Of a stretch of DNA of 64,000 bases, positions 32,290 through 43,254 are shown in pieces. This stretch comes from Globodera rostochiensis (taxonomy: Eukaryota > Nematoda > Chromadorea > Rhabditida > Heteroderidae). Location of the stretch: positions 465,248-529,247 of the forward strand of contig JAEVLN010000024.1 of NCBI GenBank assembly GCA_018350325.1. Direction: 5' to 3'. Position 1 is the stretch's first letter, and each line of letters starts with the position of its first letter. The translations under genes and the position numbers were made by a program. The notes below the pieces were generated by a model that was given only the letters and a program-made list of their open reading frames with translations, made no database searches and had not been told where the DNA came from.

Positions 32290-32965
32290 GGTAAAAAGCG
32301 TCTATTCAAATCAAAATCAAATAAACAAATTCAGTGAAGAGAAACACCCGAAGCAGTTCAAATCCACCGGCCACAACCTTCACTTGAAGACGAATAAAAA
32401 ACAAATCTCAACTGTTCAATTAAATTGCTTGAAATCTTGAAAGAGAGGAGCAAACGCAAGCCAACCAATTAAAAAAGATCCTGAAGCTGTAAAAAATAAA
32501 GAAAAACAAAATAATCCTTTCTCCATCGATACAAAAACGAGTAATGGTATCAAATATATTTGTAAATTGTAAAAATTGAAGGTTATCTTTTACAAAAGAC
32601 ATTATGAGTAGTTAATGAGCGCAAGAAAAAAACGGCAAACGGGCAAGGAACCCAACAAAAAATGAAATATTAAAAGTTGTTAACGGCGGACAAAAAAATG
32701 ACAACAAAAGATTGCGTAACCCATGCCGAATGCAAAAAAAACAACACGTTGAAAAAATAAAACAAATAGAAAAAATGATAAAAACGGCTGCGAAAAATAT
32801 TTGTCTTTAAAGGGTGGAACAGGTGGAAACTGATTTAAATTAAAAACGCCACATACAGAAATTGCAAGAACCCAATTATTAAACCACGTTATAGAAAAAA
32901 AATCAGTCTCAGAAAAGAGTAAAGCGGAACCTAAACGCAATGCGGAATACTTAGTGCAATGGTAA
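32290..32965. repeat. duplicated block, copy 3 with degenerate chromodomain exon
   Basis: Bases 32290-32470 match 28640-28812. Bases 32841-32965 match the chromodomain exon. Here the exon has an extra base before the domain, keeps HVIEK and EYLVQW, and then hits TAA right after the W codon, so this copy is a pseudogene fragment. Between the matching parts are about 370 bases absent from copy 2. Confidence 0.7.
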
Positions 32966-33149
32966 CCCCAGGACATGGAAAATAAGAAAATAAATTAAAA
33001 AAATAAATTATTTTTTAAACTTTTAAACAATTAATTATGTATAAAAAGCTAAAATTCTAAATATATCCGTTACTATCAGGTTGCTAAAAAAATTAAAAAA
33101 TTAAATTCAACAAAATAAAAATAATTTATTATTGGAAAAAACAAAAACC

Positions 33150-33400
33150 AAAATCCACGAAAATCATGTTTTTAGCTCACCGCGTATTTTTTTAAGCGAT
33201 TTTAAGGAACAATTTCATAGTTCTTTATTTTAATATTAAAAAGTTTGTAAAACTATTTCTGCCTTTTTTAAAAAAATCCTTAAGAAAAATGCAATAAAAC
33301 CAAAAAATGAACCTCTTACTATCATCGAATTTCTAGTTTTTGCACTTTATTTATATTTGTAGTCAAATTTTTATTTACTTCTATTTGTATAATCTAATGC
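33150..33400. repeat. direct repeat, copy 2 (partner at 30990-31230)
   Basis: See the first copy. The two differ by scattered substitutions and small indels, so the duplication is not recent. Confidence 0.75.
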
Positions 33401-33404
33401 AAAA

Positions 33405-34035
33405 AGAGCATCATCAAAAGTTTTTTTGTTTAAAATGGATTTTTGAGTTCGAGAATGGAGTTTTACATTTGACTCGAAGTTCGTGTACAGTCTGTCATGC
33501 CAACCTCTTATACGAACTTCCTAATTTTCATACGTACAGCAAATCCTGAAACATTTTTTGAAAAATTGAGCAATTTTAATAATTAGCTAATTCTTATTCA
33601 TTACACAAACAATTGGAATCCCTACTATTATCATTTGGATTTAGAACTTCGAATGGCATCTTGTTTTTTGAGTTTAATTCCATCAATTTTTAAAATTCTG
33701 ATTGAAATCGCATTTACGCTTTGAGGTGACTAGTTGGCCGCTATTTCCAATATTAAAGACATTCCAAATAAATAATGAAAACTAATTTGGCCTGTGAGCA
33801 CTAAATCATATTTTGAAACTCATAATCAAACATTCATAAGTTCTTTATTTGGTGAACTTTGATCAAGCAAAAGCTAATTTGGAAGCGATTTGTCTTTTCT
33901 CAAAAAACTAGTTTAACCGATTTGCTCAAAAAAATTGCCGGTTCGGATAAATATGATCAGTGACAATTATTGATGCACTTAACATTTTTTGATAATTGCA
34001 ATTCGAGAAACATCAGAGCCGAACTGTTTTTAGTG
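33405..34035. other. A+T-rich spacer with an unassigned open frame
   Basis: A plus frame ending at 33549 includes FEFENGVLHLTRSSCTVCHA and NLLYELPNFHTYSKS before TGA; the last 35 codons are less A+T-biased than the rest and could be an exon, but I find no good acceptor. Confidence 0.25.
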
Positions 34036-34043
34036 GTTCTGAT

Positions 34044-34389
34044 TAGTGTTCGGCAAATGGGGTTTTTCGGTAATCGGTAACGTTAATTCGGTAAATTACC
34101 GTTACCGAAAAATACCGAAATCGCAACATTTTTCTCGATCGGTAATCGGTAACGGTAAATCGGTAAATTTCTTCGGTAATTACCGCGGTAATTACCGTTT
34201 TACCGCGGTAAAACGGTAAATTACCACGGTATTCCAGTCAGAGATATCTCGATCGGTATTCGGTATCGGTAATTCGGTAAATTACCGTTACCGAAAAATA
34301 CCGAAATCGCAACATTTTTCTCGGTCGGTATACCGAATCTGTAATACCGAAAAAATTACCGCGGTAATACCGTACCGTGCCGAACACTA
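34044..34389. mobile_element. non-autonomous hAT-type element built of CGGTAA words
   Basis: The ends TAGTGTTCGGCA and TGCCGAACACTA are perfect inverted copies. Flanks GTTCTGAT (34036-34043) and GTTATGAT (34390-34397) agree at 7 of 8 bases, as expected for an ageing hAT duplication. The 346-bp interior is almost entirely CGGTAA/TTACCG words in both orientations, with palindromes such as TTACCGCGGTAA, and a direct repeat of about 75 bp (34086-34142 and 34269-34325). No coding content. Confidence 0.88.
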
Positions 34390-34521
34390 GTTATGATGAC
34401 CAAGTTGTTACGCTTTTTATTAGGCTGTTTTTTAATTTCGAAGATGACTGATTGTGGTTGTGGGCATTACATAATCGTGCAATTAAAAGGACGGAGATGA
34501 ATTGAGCCGCAAATTCTATGG

Positions 34522-34953
34522 TTAAAAATCCCTTTTTTGATTTTGGTTAAAACTTCTTTCAAATCTAAGCAAATCAAACATTTCCAACACAACCAAACGG
34601 CTGATGTAGTGAGGAGACATTGTAAAACAACTAATATAAAATCACTAATTTAAAATAAATTTCGCATAAAACACATCTCTTTAAAATAAAAATAATTAAA
34701 TTAATCTGAGTTTAAAAATAAAATTTTTATTAATTTAAATTAAACAGCAAAACAAACTCATAATTTAAATTATCTAATTTTGTCATGATATTGGTACCAC
34801 AAACCCTTACGAAAATGTTTCTAGCCGAATGGCCAAAAACGAATAACAGTTTCATCAGCGACTTCATAATGATCAGATGCATCACTGTATGAAAAGCCAT
34901 AACTAGAAAACATTAAGTACCTGCGTGGGTCAGACGTCTCTAAATTGGCCAAC
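34522..34953 (-). CDS. candidate 3' end of a gene, two exons
   Basis: Exon 34921-34953 (acceptor attaataaag, donor CGCAG|GTACTT) reads LANLETSDPR and leaves a split codon AG. Exon 34522-34600 (acceptor ctacatcag) supplies the third base and reads RLVVLEMFDLLRFERSFNQN then QKRDF and TAA. Phases agree. The first exon MAENGVHGDGDGNLPLA at 35484-35534 lies upstream on the same strand but would need one more exon between to join in phase. Confidence 0.38.
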
Positions 34954-35199
34954 CTTTATTAATAAGAGAACTAAAAATTCATTTAATTAATTCATTTTTT
35001 ATCAAAAGATTAATCAACATATAAGACCAATTTAATCAAAATGATTCTATCAAAGCCAACGGACACATATAATTATTGACATAATTATTTATTTAATATT
35101 TAGCTATAATTGTATAGGACAATTCTTTCCAATTAAACATAAATTTTCAAAACTTCAAATTAAAGAAACACATTTCTTAAGGCAAAGAATAAATGCAAA

Positions 35200-35385
35200 A
35201 AAACGGCTCGAACCGTCAGGCCATCATCTTTTGCTTTAATTTAAATATTTTTATTAAAATAACGTTTTAGAAGTATTGACTAATAAATGATGTTTGCGAT
35301 CAGATATACAAATAAAAGTCAATAAAATTATTTTATTTAAAATCATTTTGTAAACTAATCTTCGTCAATGCTGTTGCCATACTTA
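35200..35385. repeat. duplicated block, partial copy (A segment)
   Basis: Matches 29550-29610 (AAACGGCTCGAAC...) and 29930-30035 / 26110-26240 (CAATAAAATT ... TTCGTCAATGCTGTTGCCAT). On the minus strand it keeps YGNSIDED followed by a stop. Confidence 0.65.
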
Positions 35386-35483
35386 AATAATTATTATCAA
35401 AATAACTTTAAATTATTGTGTTTAATTAAATATTGGTCGTTGGCTGCCAATCCAAAAAACCCAAAATATCTTTATCATTTTAC

Positions 35484-35534
35484 GGCCAACGGCAAATTGC
35501 CGTCCCCGTCCCCATGGACACCATTCTCCGCCAT
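35484..35534 (-). CDS. candidate first coding exon (MAENGVHGDGDGNLPLA)
   Basis: ATG at 35534 in a good context (atcaATGGCG) opens exactly 17 codons, MAENGVHGDGDGNLPLA, to a donor (TTGGCC|GTAAAA) in phase 0. Third codon positions are mostly G or C, unlike the surroundings. The plus strand is open too (ending at 35577), but it has no start or splice signal. Confidence 0.42.
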
Positions 35535-35579
35535 TGATACATCTTTTACTTTTGCAAAATGCTTTGAAGCGACATAAAT

Positions 35580-36495
35580 ATCGTTAAGTGATTTAAAAAA
35601 AAAATTATTAAACTTAATTGTATAATACAACATTTTATAACGAAAAATTCTAAAAATAAAGACATTGGAAAATTAAATGTTAAATTATATTGCATAAATC
35701 AAGTATTTAAAATATAAAGCATTGGGACTTTGCTGATCTGAATTATAAGAGTAGATTATGTGTTCTTTCTTTAACAGGCGTGAGTGAGAGAGACTATACA
35801 CGAAGCCAAGCTGCTGCATTTGTGAAAACGGAAAAGATATTTTATAATCTAAAATTTCTAGATTCATGAAAAAGAAAAAATAATAATTAATGTTTATGTG
35901 GCAGTGAAATAATAAAATAATTAATTCATTATTAAACATAATTTTTATTCAATTTTCAAAACAATTAATTAAAATAAATCCAGATCGCGTTTTTGAAACT
36001 GGCCGGAAATAAATGTATTGTTAAAAATTGAATGTCGGGAATAACAGTGTACCTAAAATATTTACTCTTATTCTTTTCACCATCTAATAAACCTCATTAT
36101 TTAAAAAAGGCTAAAATATATTTTAAAAAGTTCAAACATTCTAATAACTACAAAGTTAAAAATTGATGGAGCGGTAGCCGCGCTCCGGTGTATTGGCTGT
36201 GGCGTGATGATCGGAAAAACCAAATGATATATAGAATCAATGAATAATTAATATAGAAAGGAAAAGAAAGAACCGATAACCCTATTCGACCAATAAATTT
36301 TAAAACCTTATCAAACGAAAAAATAAATTTTGACTAAATAATTAATTGTATTGGATGAAAATGAATGAATTTAATATTTATCCTAAAAAATAATACTTTT
36401 ACAAGCTTTTTAAAAGTTTAAACTTAACAAAATACACAAATAAATCAACGTACAAAAATGGTCTAAAACCAGCATAAATTCGTCAACTTTAGGCT
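35580..36495. other. A+T-rich spacer
   Basis: No supported gene. Confidence 0.4.
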
Positions 36496-36499
36496 TTTA

Positions 36500-36590
36500 G
36501 TACCGCCTGGCGTGCCGATAGGCGCCGCCGGAAGAAATTTGAAGTTTTAAAGGCATTTTGATGCGAAACTTTGTCTAAAATTTCGCCAAA
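36500..36590 (+). repeat. solo GGCGCC-box repeat unit
   Basis: GTGCCGATAGGCGCCGCCGG followed by an A+T-rich half; one arm of the family seen at 24.4 kb. Confidence 0.6.
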
Positions 36591-36626
36591 ATCAATCGTT
36601 TTTTATCATAAATTTCCCGTTAAAAC

Positions 36627-36895
36627 TAGGGTTGCCGCCGTGGGGGCGGGTTGGGACGGGGACGTGGAAAACCGGGGATCCCCGGCCATTCTCATCCCCG
36701 TCCCCGTTTCCCGGTTTGCCCATCCACGATAACGGGGATCCCCGGTGCTCATCCCCAGCCGGGGACGGGGATGAAAATGCATCCCTAAAGATGGCATCAC
36801 ATCAGAAATTTTAATGATGACATGACTTACTGTTTGGACCCCGGTTCCCCGGTTTACTCATCCCCGAACGGGGATCCCCGTTTTGTCGTCCCCGG
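36627..36895. repeat. GGGGATCCCCG-word element (hAT-like)
   Basis: Starts TAGGGTTGCCG, and a possible inverted end CATCCCTA lies at 36780-36787. The interior repeats GGGGATCCCCGG and CCCCGTCCCCG words in both orientations, and a further fragment follows to about 36895. No target duplication seen. Confidence 0.5.
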
Positions 36896-36899
36896 TATC

Positions 36900-38485
36900 C
36901 TGATATCAAATTAAATGTAGCATCTTTTGTAATAATCAGCATAACTCAAATAATGTATTAAAATAACTGGATAATAAAACAATTAAAATGGTAAACTTGC
37001 AAACAGCTTTGCTGAGCAATTTTCTTGGGGTTCCTTTCATTTTTAAGTAATAGATTATTTTCTTTTATATTAATACGTTCATAACACTTGTACAGAATAA
37101 ACAATATATGATGTTATTTTTAATTTAAAAAAACAAACTTAATGATTCTGATGAATTTTTGGGGAAGAAGGCAAATGAAAGGCCGAAATGACGAAGTTTT
37201 GAAGTGCAAAGGAGGAAATAATGGAGAAGGCCGATGTTCAACAAAGGCGTAAAGAGAGGATCACCGAAAAATTGCTGATAATTGTTGATCAATGGTGAGA
37301 AGCAAACTTTTTTGAGAGGCGAAAATTAAATGTCGGCAAATTTAATGGGAATTGGTAATCAAAGGAAAATAAAAAGTATATTTTTGAAAATTGTTGAGTT
37401 AATACGATTTTCAAAAATTTCAAAATAAAGATTAAGCGAAAAGGACGGAATAAACCAAAATAAAATAATTAATATATTACGATTGTCAAGATTTGTATAT
37501 CAAATATTAAAATAAGAAAAAATTTACCGGTATATGCCCCGGCTAAAATACGACTTTAAATTAACGGCGGAAAATTATTTATTCCGCGGCAAAATCACGA
37601 AATCTCCATCGAAGTCTTAACTATTATATTTGATATATCAATAAAGATACCAAAATTTTTTCAAACAGTCTAATAATGTCAGAACAAAAACCGCCTTAGC
37701 ACAAGAATAAATATCATTACGTACTTTAATTCGAATAAAATTAAGGAATGCCTTATTAAAATTTTTATATGTCAAATGCATAAACAAATCTTAAAAATAA
37801 TAAAAAAATAAATATTTAGATAAAACTACAGCCAATGGTACAGTCTTAAATATACTTGCTACGCATTTCATGAAAATTGAAATAAATTTTTATACTAATA
37901 TGGTTCCAATGAATTTTTTTTGTTAAAGATTTGGTTTGTATTTCCGTGTATAGTTCTATTGAATAAATAAATAATCAACCAAACAAGAAAGAAAACAAAA
38001 CAAAGAAGATTATACTCAAAGAAATGTATATATGTATAAGGGTAACTTCTTAACGGGTGCTAAAGAAGTGCAAGTTCGCGGACCCCTGAACAAATTCAAA
38101 TTATGATTACAATTCTATAATCATTTATAAGCAGCTCCGGAAAGTTAAAAAAAGTTTATAGTAATTAAACATTTGAAACTTATATGTTACAATTACGTCA
38201 AATATAATATATTTATATTCGACACTAAATAATTGAACAGTATTTTTAACTTTTTTTAAACGATATAATTGTTTAATGATAAACTTAAAATGCGCCGTCC
38301 AAGACTAATTACTCCATTTAGTGGTAAAGAGCAAGAAATAAAACAAACAGGACATTTTTAATTTAATATTCTAATTGACTAGATTGAGCAATAATTAATA
38401 ATTACTATTTGCTGCAACACTATTAAACTAAAAAATTAAATTCATATGTTAATAAAATGCGCTAATCATTAATTTACACAAGATG
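36900..38485. other. A+T-rich spacer
   Basis: Slightly purine-rich in parts (37140-37350). No supported exon, repeat or structural element. Confidence 0.4.
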
Positions 38486-38490
38486 CAATG

Positions 38491-38601
38491 TTATCTTTCT
38501 GAAGCCCTTAAATCTTCTTTTACAAAAGTTTCACAGACGACCCAGTTCTTCAACATGAAACCAAAAGCAACAAAAATTAAAATCCCATATCCAAAAACCA
38601 T
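38491..38601 (-). CDS. candidate small membrane protein or terminal exon (36 codons)
   Basis: ATG at 38601 opens MVFGYGILIFVAFGFMLKNW then VVCETFVKEDLRASER and TAA. One hydrophobic segment of about 16 residues is followed by a charged tail, the shape of a single-pass membrane micropeptide. The family is not recognised. A GTAAAA after ETF could instead be a donor. It lies just downstream of the exon at 38658-38744 on the same strand. Confidence 0.35.
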   Translation of the reverse strand: MVFGYGILIFVAFGFMLKNWVVCETFVKEDLRASER

Positions 38602-38657
38602 TATATTAAATGTTTTTGAATATACATAAGTTAAGAATAACAAATTTAAAAAATAGA

Positions 38658-38744
38658 TTAATATTTTAAAAAATCATAATTCTTTATAAATTTGGTCATC
38701 ACCATCGCCGCCTGGATACGTTCAAGCCATTCAAAGCAGATGGC
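38658..38744 (-). CDS. candidate exon (AICFEWLERIQAAM)
   Basis: A strong acceptor (tagtcttgtctcag) opens AICFEWLERIQAAM in phase 0, where a GTGATG could be the donor (exon then 38703-38744), or continues VMTKFIKNYDFLKY to TAA at 38658. The plus strand is also open (SPSPPGYVQAIQSRWPETRL), but the minus-strand acceptor is much better. Confidence 0.38.
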   Translation of the reverse strand, partial: AICFEWLERIQAAMVMTKFIKNYDFLKY

Positions 38745-38754
38745 CTGAGACAAG

Positions 38755-39655
38755 ACTAAAAAATAACAATAAAAGATAAACAGAACAATCAACATAAAAG
38801 TAATAAACAATTTAACAAAGTTTTTTATTTAAATTAAAAAAGTGATATTACATTTCATACAACGAACCTTTTCATTGCTATTTGACGGCAAATAATTACG
38901 GCTTTTGAGTTCATATTTAAATTATTCATTTTAGCAAAACCCAAAAAATAATTGTATTAAAGGACGTGTAAGCGGATTTTGACAAACGAGATCTTAAGCT
39001 TAGTTGAAAATATATTATTAGTAAAAGTTTTTTTATTCAAAAAACTAACCAAGATATTAAATAAAATATGTCCTTTATTGAAAGATTGATCCATAAGACT
39101 GTAAACAGACTTCCGCTAGACTTAATGTAAAAGACAGTTACAATACGTGAGATCGACGCAATTTCGTTTAAAATAAAAAATCTCGAAATTTGTGATCAAA
39201 TATAAAAATATAAACAAAAAACCCACATTCAAACATTTTTTTCATAATGTAAATCATATTATTAGAACTCTCTCAAAGATCATAAAAAAACATTATTTGG
39301 TTATATTGTAACAAAAAGTTTGTTAAGAGAAAGATATTAATAACTCAAGTCAATTTTATGATTTGTTTCATTTTTAAATGCGTTCAAGGTTCAACATTAT
39401 TGGAATCCTTTAAAAATTAGATTTTAATTAATTATTTACTATTTTTATTCTGTGCGTGGTGCTTGCTTGTTAAATCGATTGTATTTATGCTTAATGTTAA
39501 CAAAAAAACCACAGACGCACATTGAACTTCTAGAAAATGGGCTGCGCTCCTTGGAGCTTATCAATAAAAAATAAACATTTATAATTAATTTTTATAAAAG
39601 ACAAAAAATAAAATTTTAAAGTCAAACGACGGCTTATATTTATCTTTTTACGCAA
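38755..39655. other. A+T-rich spacer
   Basis: No supported gene. Confidence 0.4.
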
Positions 39656-39662
39656 ATATATT

Positions 39663-39710
39663 TTAAAATGCCGGATAGGCCATCGGCTCCGACAATGTGG
39701 TGCCAAAAAC
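39663..39710 (-). CDS. candidate terminal exon (VFGTTLSEPMAYPAF)
   Basis: One of the best acceptors in the window (cgcttttcccgttgtcccag) is followed in phase 0 by 15 codons, VFGTTLSEPMAYPAF, and TAA, exactly where the G+C-rich stretch ends. A competing plus frame from ATG (MPDRPSAPTMWCQKPGTTGK, then AI and stop) covers the same bases. Confidence 0.4.
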   Translation of the reverse strand, partial: VFGTTLSEPMAYPAF

Positions 39711-39719
39711 CTGGGACAA

Positions 39720-40715
39720 CGGGAAAAGCGATTTAAATAAGAAATAACAATAACACAAAAAATTTAAATAGTTGGGCAAAAGTAAAAACAGATTGAAGAC
39801 GTTAAACATTTTACAATGCTTAAGAACTGATCCTTTTCATATTAAAATAATCAAACAAAACTTTAAAATCAACTCAAAAAATACGAAAAAATTAAACATT
39901 AAAAAACGTATAAAACGCCTATTTAAAAAAATAAATTTATGATCAAATATGTATAAATGAATTTTTTAGGTAAATTTAAAAATTAATTAATGAAACTTAA
40001 TTTATACACTAATTAATAAAAAAAGAAAAATCATTATAAGGTTATTAAAAAAGTCAAGATAGATGAAAACTTTATAAATAAATAAATATTTAGTCAAAAT
40101 ACACTTTACTTACTATATATAAAATATACATTCATTCGTTGGAGTCAGTGGTAACAAAAATGAAGTTATAAAAAGGAAATATAGACCTTTAGATAATAAT
40201 AGTTCTTTTATAAATTATAATTTATTCTACTTAACGACTTAAATAAAAAATAAATAGTAAATTAATTATTTTAATTTTATCATCTATAAATCATTGACTT
40301 ATACGTCTTAGATTGGATTGTCGTAGCAAGAATAATATACTTCATTTAAAAAAAGCTTAAAGCTGATTTTCCATAGCTGTATGATAATTTGAACAAACCA
40401 AAAGCCTAATATTTATTTTTTGATATCTTTAAAAATAAATAATTTAAAAATATTACCGCTTGTGTAAGACACATAAAATTATATATTGCGTGGGATCATT
40501 TTTGAAATAAATCTATTATTGATGCAAGTAAAAAGAAAAATCAAAACGTATAAAAAGCAAAAAATTAAACACCAAAAATTAAAATAATCTCAAGTTGTGT
40601 TGTAAAGAAGGCTAATAATATTTATATAAATTTAACCAGGATTCGATATTTATATACCTAACTTCATAATTGACACGAATTGGTTTGTTTTTTTTTTGAG
40701 AAAATAGACGGTTTC
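39720..40715. other. A+T-rich spacer
   Basis: No supported gene. Confidence 0.4.
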
Positions 40716-40722
40716 ATTTTAG

Positions 40723-40793
40723 ACTATCGTGACCAGCTTGTTCCGGCCAACGGCGTTCTTGTACCCGGCTGTCACTTTGCGCTCAACGTTTAA
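40723..40793 (+). CDS. candidate terminal exon (YRDQLVPANGVLVPGCHFAL)
   Basis: An acceptor (ggtttcattttag) opens YRDQLVPANGVLVPGCHFAL then NV and TAA. The minus strand of the same island also reads well (RKVTAGYKNAVGRNKLVTIV and a stop, acceptor aaacgttgag). Both are possible; the plus acceptor is stronger. Confidence 0.35.
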
Positions 40794-41081
40794 AAAAATT
40801 AATATAACCTAGATTTATTGAAAGTCTATTGATTATAATAAATTTTAGCATTGGCTGATGTCTTAAAAAAAGTTTACATTTAAATGATAAAAAAACTAAT
40901 TTATCACTGTGATGTTATATTTAAACTGCTGATGTTACATAAAGATAAATTGCTAATTCAAACACTTTATTTAATTTAATTTGCATATATACTATACAGA
41001 GTATAGCTAATTGACGTCCGGAAATAAGCGCCTCTCAATAACGAGCTCAATTTACAAAATTACTTAACAATTTAAACAAAA

Positions 41082-41213
41082 TTATTTTTTTTTATTTTTA
41101 AAAAAATTGAATGAGCTTGTGAAAAATGGTCTCATTCCTCGACGACCACTACAAGCAATGAATACTTCGAATTGAGCACATGCTTCACACAATTGGAGAG
41201 ATGCAGGAAACAT
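41082..41213 (-). CDS. candidate small frame (MFPASLQLCEACAQFEVFIA)
   Basis: ATG at 41213 opens 43 codons with C-x2-C-like LCEACAQF and later CSGRRGMRPFF, ending in a lysine run and TAA. The frame is also open upstream. Plus frames over the same bases are shorter. No family recognised. Confidence 0.28.
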   Translation of the reverse strand: MFPASLQLCEACAQFEVFIACSGRRGMRPFFTSSFNFFKNKKK

Positions 41214-41411
41214 TGAATTTTGCCCACCGTATAATATTTAAAAAAAATTAAGGTATTTATCAACTATTTTGTGTTACAGTTAATTATTCATTTTAAAATG
41301 AACTAATATTTTAAAAAACAAAATCTTTAAATACGATTTAAAAAGCGGTTTAAATTGGCATCTAAAGCATAGAATTAATTAAACACGGATGCTTCATAAA
41401 AAATATAAAAG

Positions 41412-41509
41412 CTTTACCACAAACTGATCTTAAAAATATTGCTATTCGAGTGGAAACACTAGGTGGAGTTGTGGAGATAGAACACACTAGGGGAAAGCGT
41501 CGCTGCTAA
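41412..41509 (+). CDS. candidate terminal exon (IAIRVETLGGVVEIEHTRGK)
   Basis: After a weak acceptor (aatataaaag) the frame reads LPQTDLKNIAIRVETLGGVV then EIEHTRGKRRC and TAA. Even spread of hydrophobic and charged residues with a basic end. No family recognised. Confidence 0.38.
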
Positions 41510-41519
41510 AACAAGCAAA

Positions 41520-42040
41520 AAAATTTGATTAAAACAAAAATCTAATTCTATTTAAAAATAACTAAATAATTCAACAACAATAATGCTTTAATCTAAAAAT
41601 AAAAATTCTAGTGAGATAAATTTTTTTAAATGATTCAATTAATACCAAAATTATGTAAAATATTATCTTACAGTTTATTATTTTAAATAATATAACAAAC
41701 ATAAGGCCCTGCGCGAAAGGCTTGGTGTTTAGTTACGCAAAAATACGTAGAGTTTTTCGGTTCGTTCTAAATATTAAAAAAATGAGCAACTCTAATTTTT
41801 AAATTAAAAAATGAAATACTGTGAAACAGGTTGAAATGTGAGAAATGTTCTTCCAAAACTTAAAACAATTCAAAATTTAATGAGGTTTAAAAGATACAAT
41901 AGGTAAATAATTTAAAATTTATGAAACAAATCTTAAAATATAATTTCTTTAACTAATATTATTTCCGACTAAATAAAATTAAATTGCTAAAGAGAAGATT
42001 AAACTATAAAAAATCATGAAACAAATAAAATAGACGCCAT
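41520..42040. other. A+T-rich spacer
   Basis: A small island at 41705-41760 has short open frames only (GPARKAWCLVTQKYVEFFGS). Confidence 0.3.
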
Positions 42041-42046
42041 TTAGTT

Positions 42047-42640
42047 TATTTTATAATAGATTTTTTTCTATTATCTTTTAATTAGTTGGAAATTTTCTAA
42101 TTTAAAGAGAGTGAAAATTATCTTTGTCATATGATAAAAGAAGCCAGTTGGGTAATGCCCCATTTTTTAATAGAAGTAACATAGGCTTAATCACTCGAAA
42201 AGTTTAGATGTTGTCTTGGGTTTAATTGTAAAATATCTTTATTTAATGTTTAGTTTTGAAAATATACATTTTTTTCTGTATTGTGTTGATATAATTTTCT
42301 CAAATTGTGTAAAATGAAAAATTCCTCCCTCTCCCGCTGCTGCTGAATCGCAGAGAACCGCTCCTGCTCAGAACTTCCGGCCCTCCTCAAATTTTCCGCA
42401 TTTTTTAAATGTTTTTTTATGCGAAACTTTAGCGAATGAAATTATTATAAACTTGGCAATTGTCGCAATTTTCTCTTTCTTCCATATCATCATGATGGTC
42501 GATTAAAAGAATATCATAATGTAAATTGTTATTTAATTTATTTTACATTAAAATTTATTTGTTGGAAAGTTTATAAGTATTTATATTAAACAATAAAATT
42601 AATCAATTTTTTATTCCATTTATAAATGCCAACCAACATT
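42047..42640. repeat. tandem duplication, copy 1 (partner 42688-43248)
   Basis: Matches the second copy from TTTAGTTTATTTTATAATAG through CCTCCCTCTCCCGCTGCTGC to CCAACATTGGGTCTATCT, with indels. The G+C patch reads on the minus strand RRAGSSEQERFSAIQQQRER in copy 1; copy 2 differs at two residues (G to R, S to A). It is a possible coiled-coil exon without clear splice sites. Confidence 0.85.
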
Positions 42641-42687
42641 GGGTCTATCTCGCAGGTTTGCATGATATTTAATTCTTTAAAAAATTT

Positions 42688-43248
42688 TAATTTAGTTTAT
42701 TTTATAATAGATTTTTTTCTATTATCTTTTAATTAGTAATCGGAGAAGCCAGTTGGGTAATGCCCCATTTTTTAATAGAAGTAACATAGGCTTAATCACT
42801 CGAAAAGTTTAAAGGTCTTGGTTTTAATTGTAAAATATCTTTATTTAATGTTTAGTTTTGATAATATACATTTTTATTTTTTCTGTATTGTGTTGATATA
42901 ATTTTCTAAAATTGTGTAAAATGAAAAATTCCTCCCTCTCCCGCTGCTGCTGAATCGCAGCGAACCGCTCCTGCTCAGAACTTCTGGCCCTCCTCAAATT
43001 TTCCGGATTTTTTAAATGTTTTTTTTATGCAAAATTTTAACGAATGGCATTATTATAAACTTGGCAATTGTTGCAATTTTCTCTTTCTTCCATACCATCG
43101 TGATGGTCGATTAAAAGAATATCATAATGTAAATTGTTATTTAATTTATTTTACATTAAAATTTTATTTGTTGGAAAGTTTAAAAGTATTTTATATTAAA
43201 TTCCATTTATAAATCCCAACCAACATTGGGTCTATCTAGCAGGTTTGC
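42688..43248. repeat. tandem duplication, copy 2
   Basis: See copy 1. The minus frame RRARSSEQERFAAIQQQRER is kept open. Confidence 0.85.
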
Positions 43249-43254
43249 ATGATA

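Noticed and set aside
36606..36814. Frames rich in G, P, R and S on both strands
   Set aside because: Translations of the GGGGATCCCCG word array.
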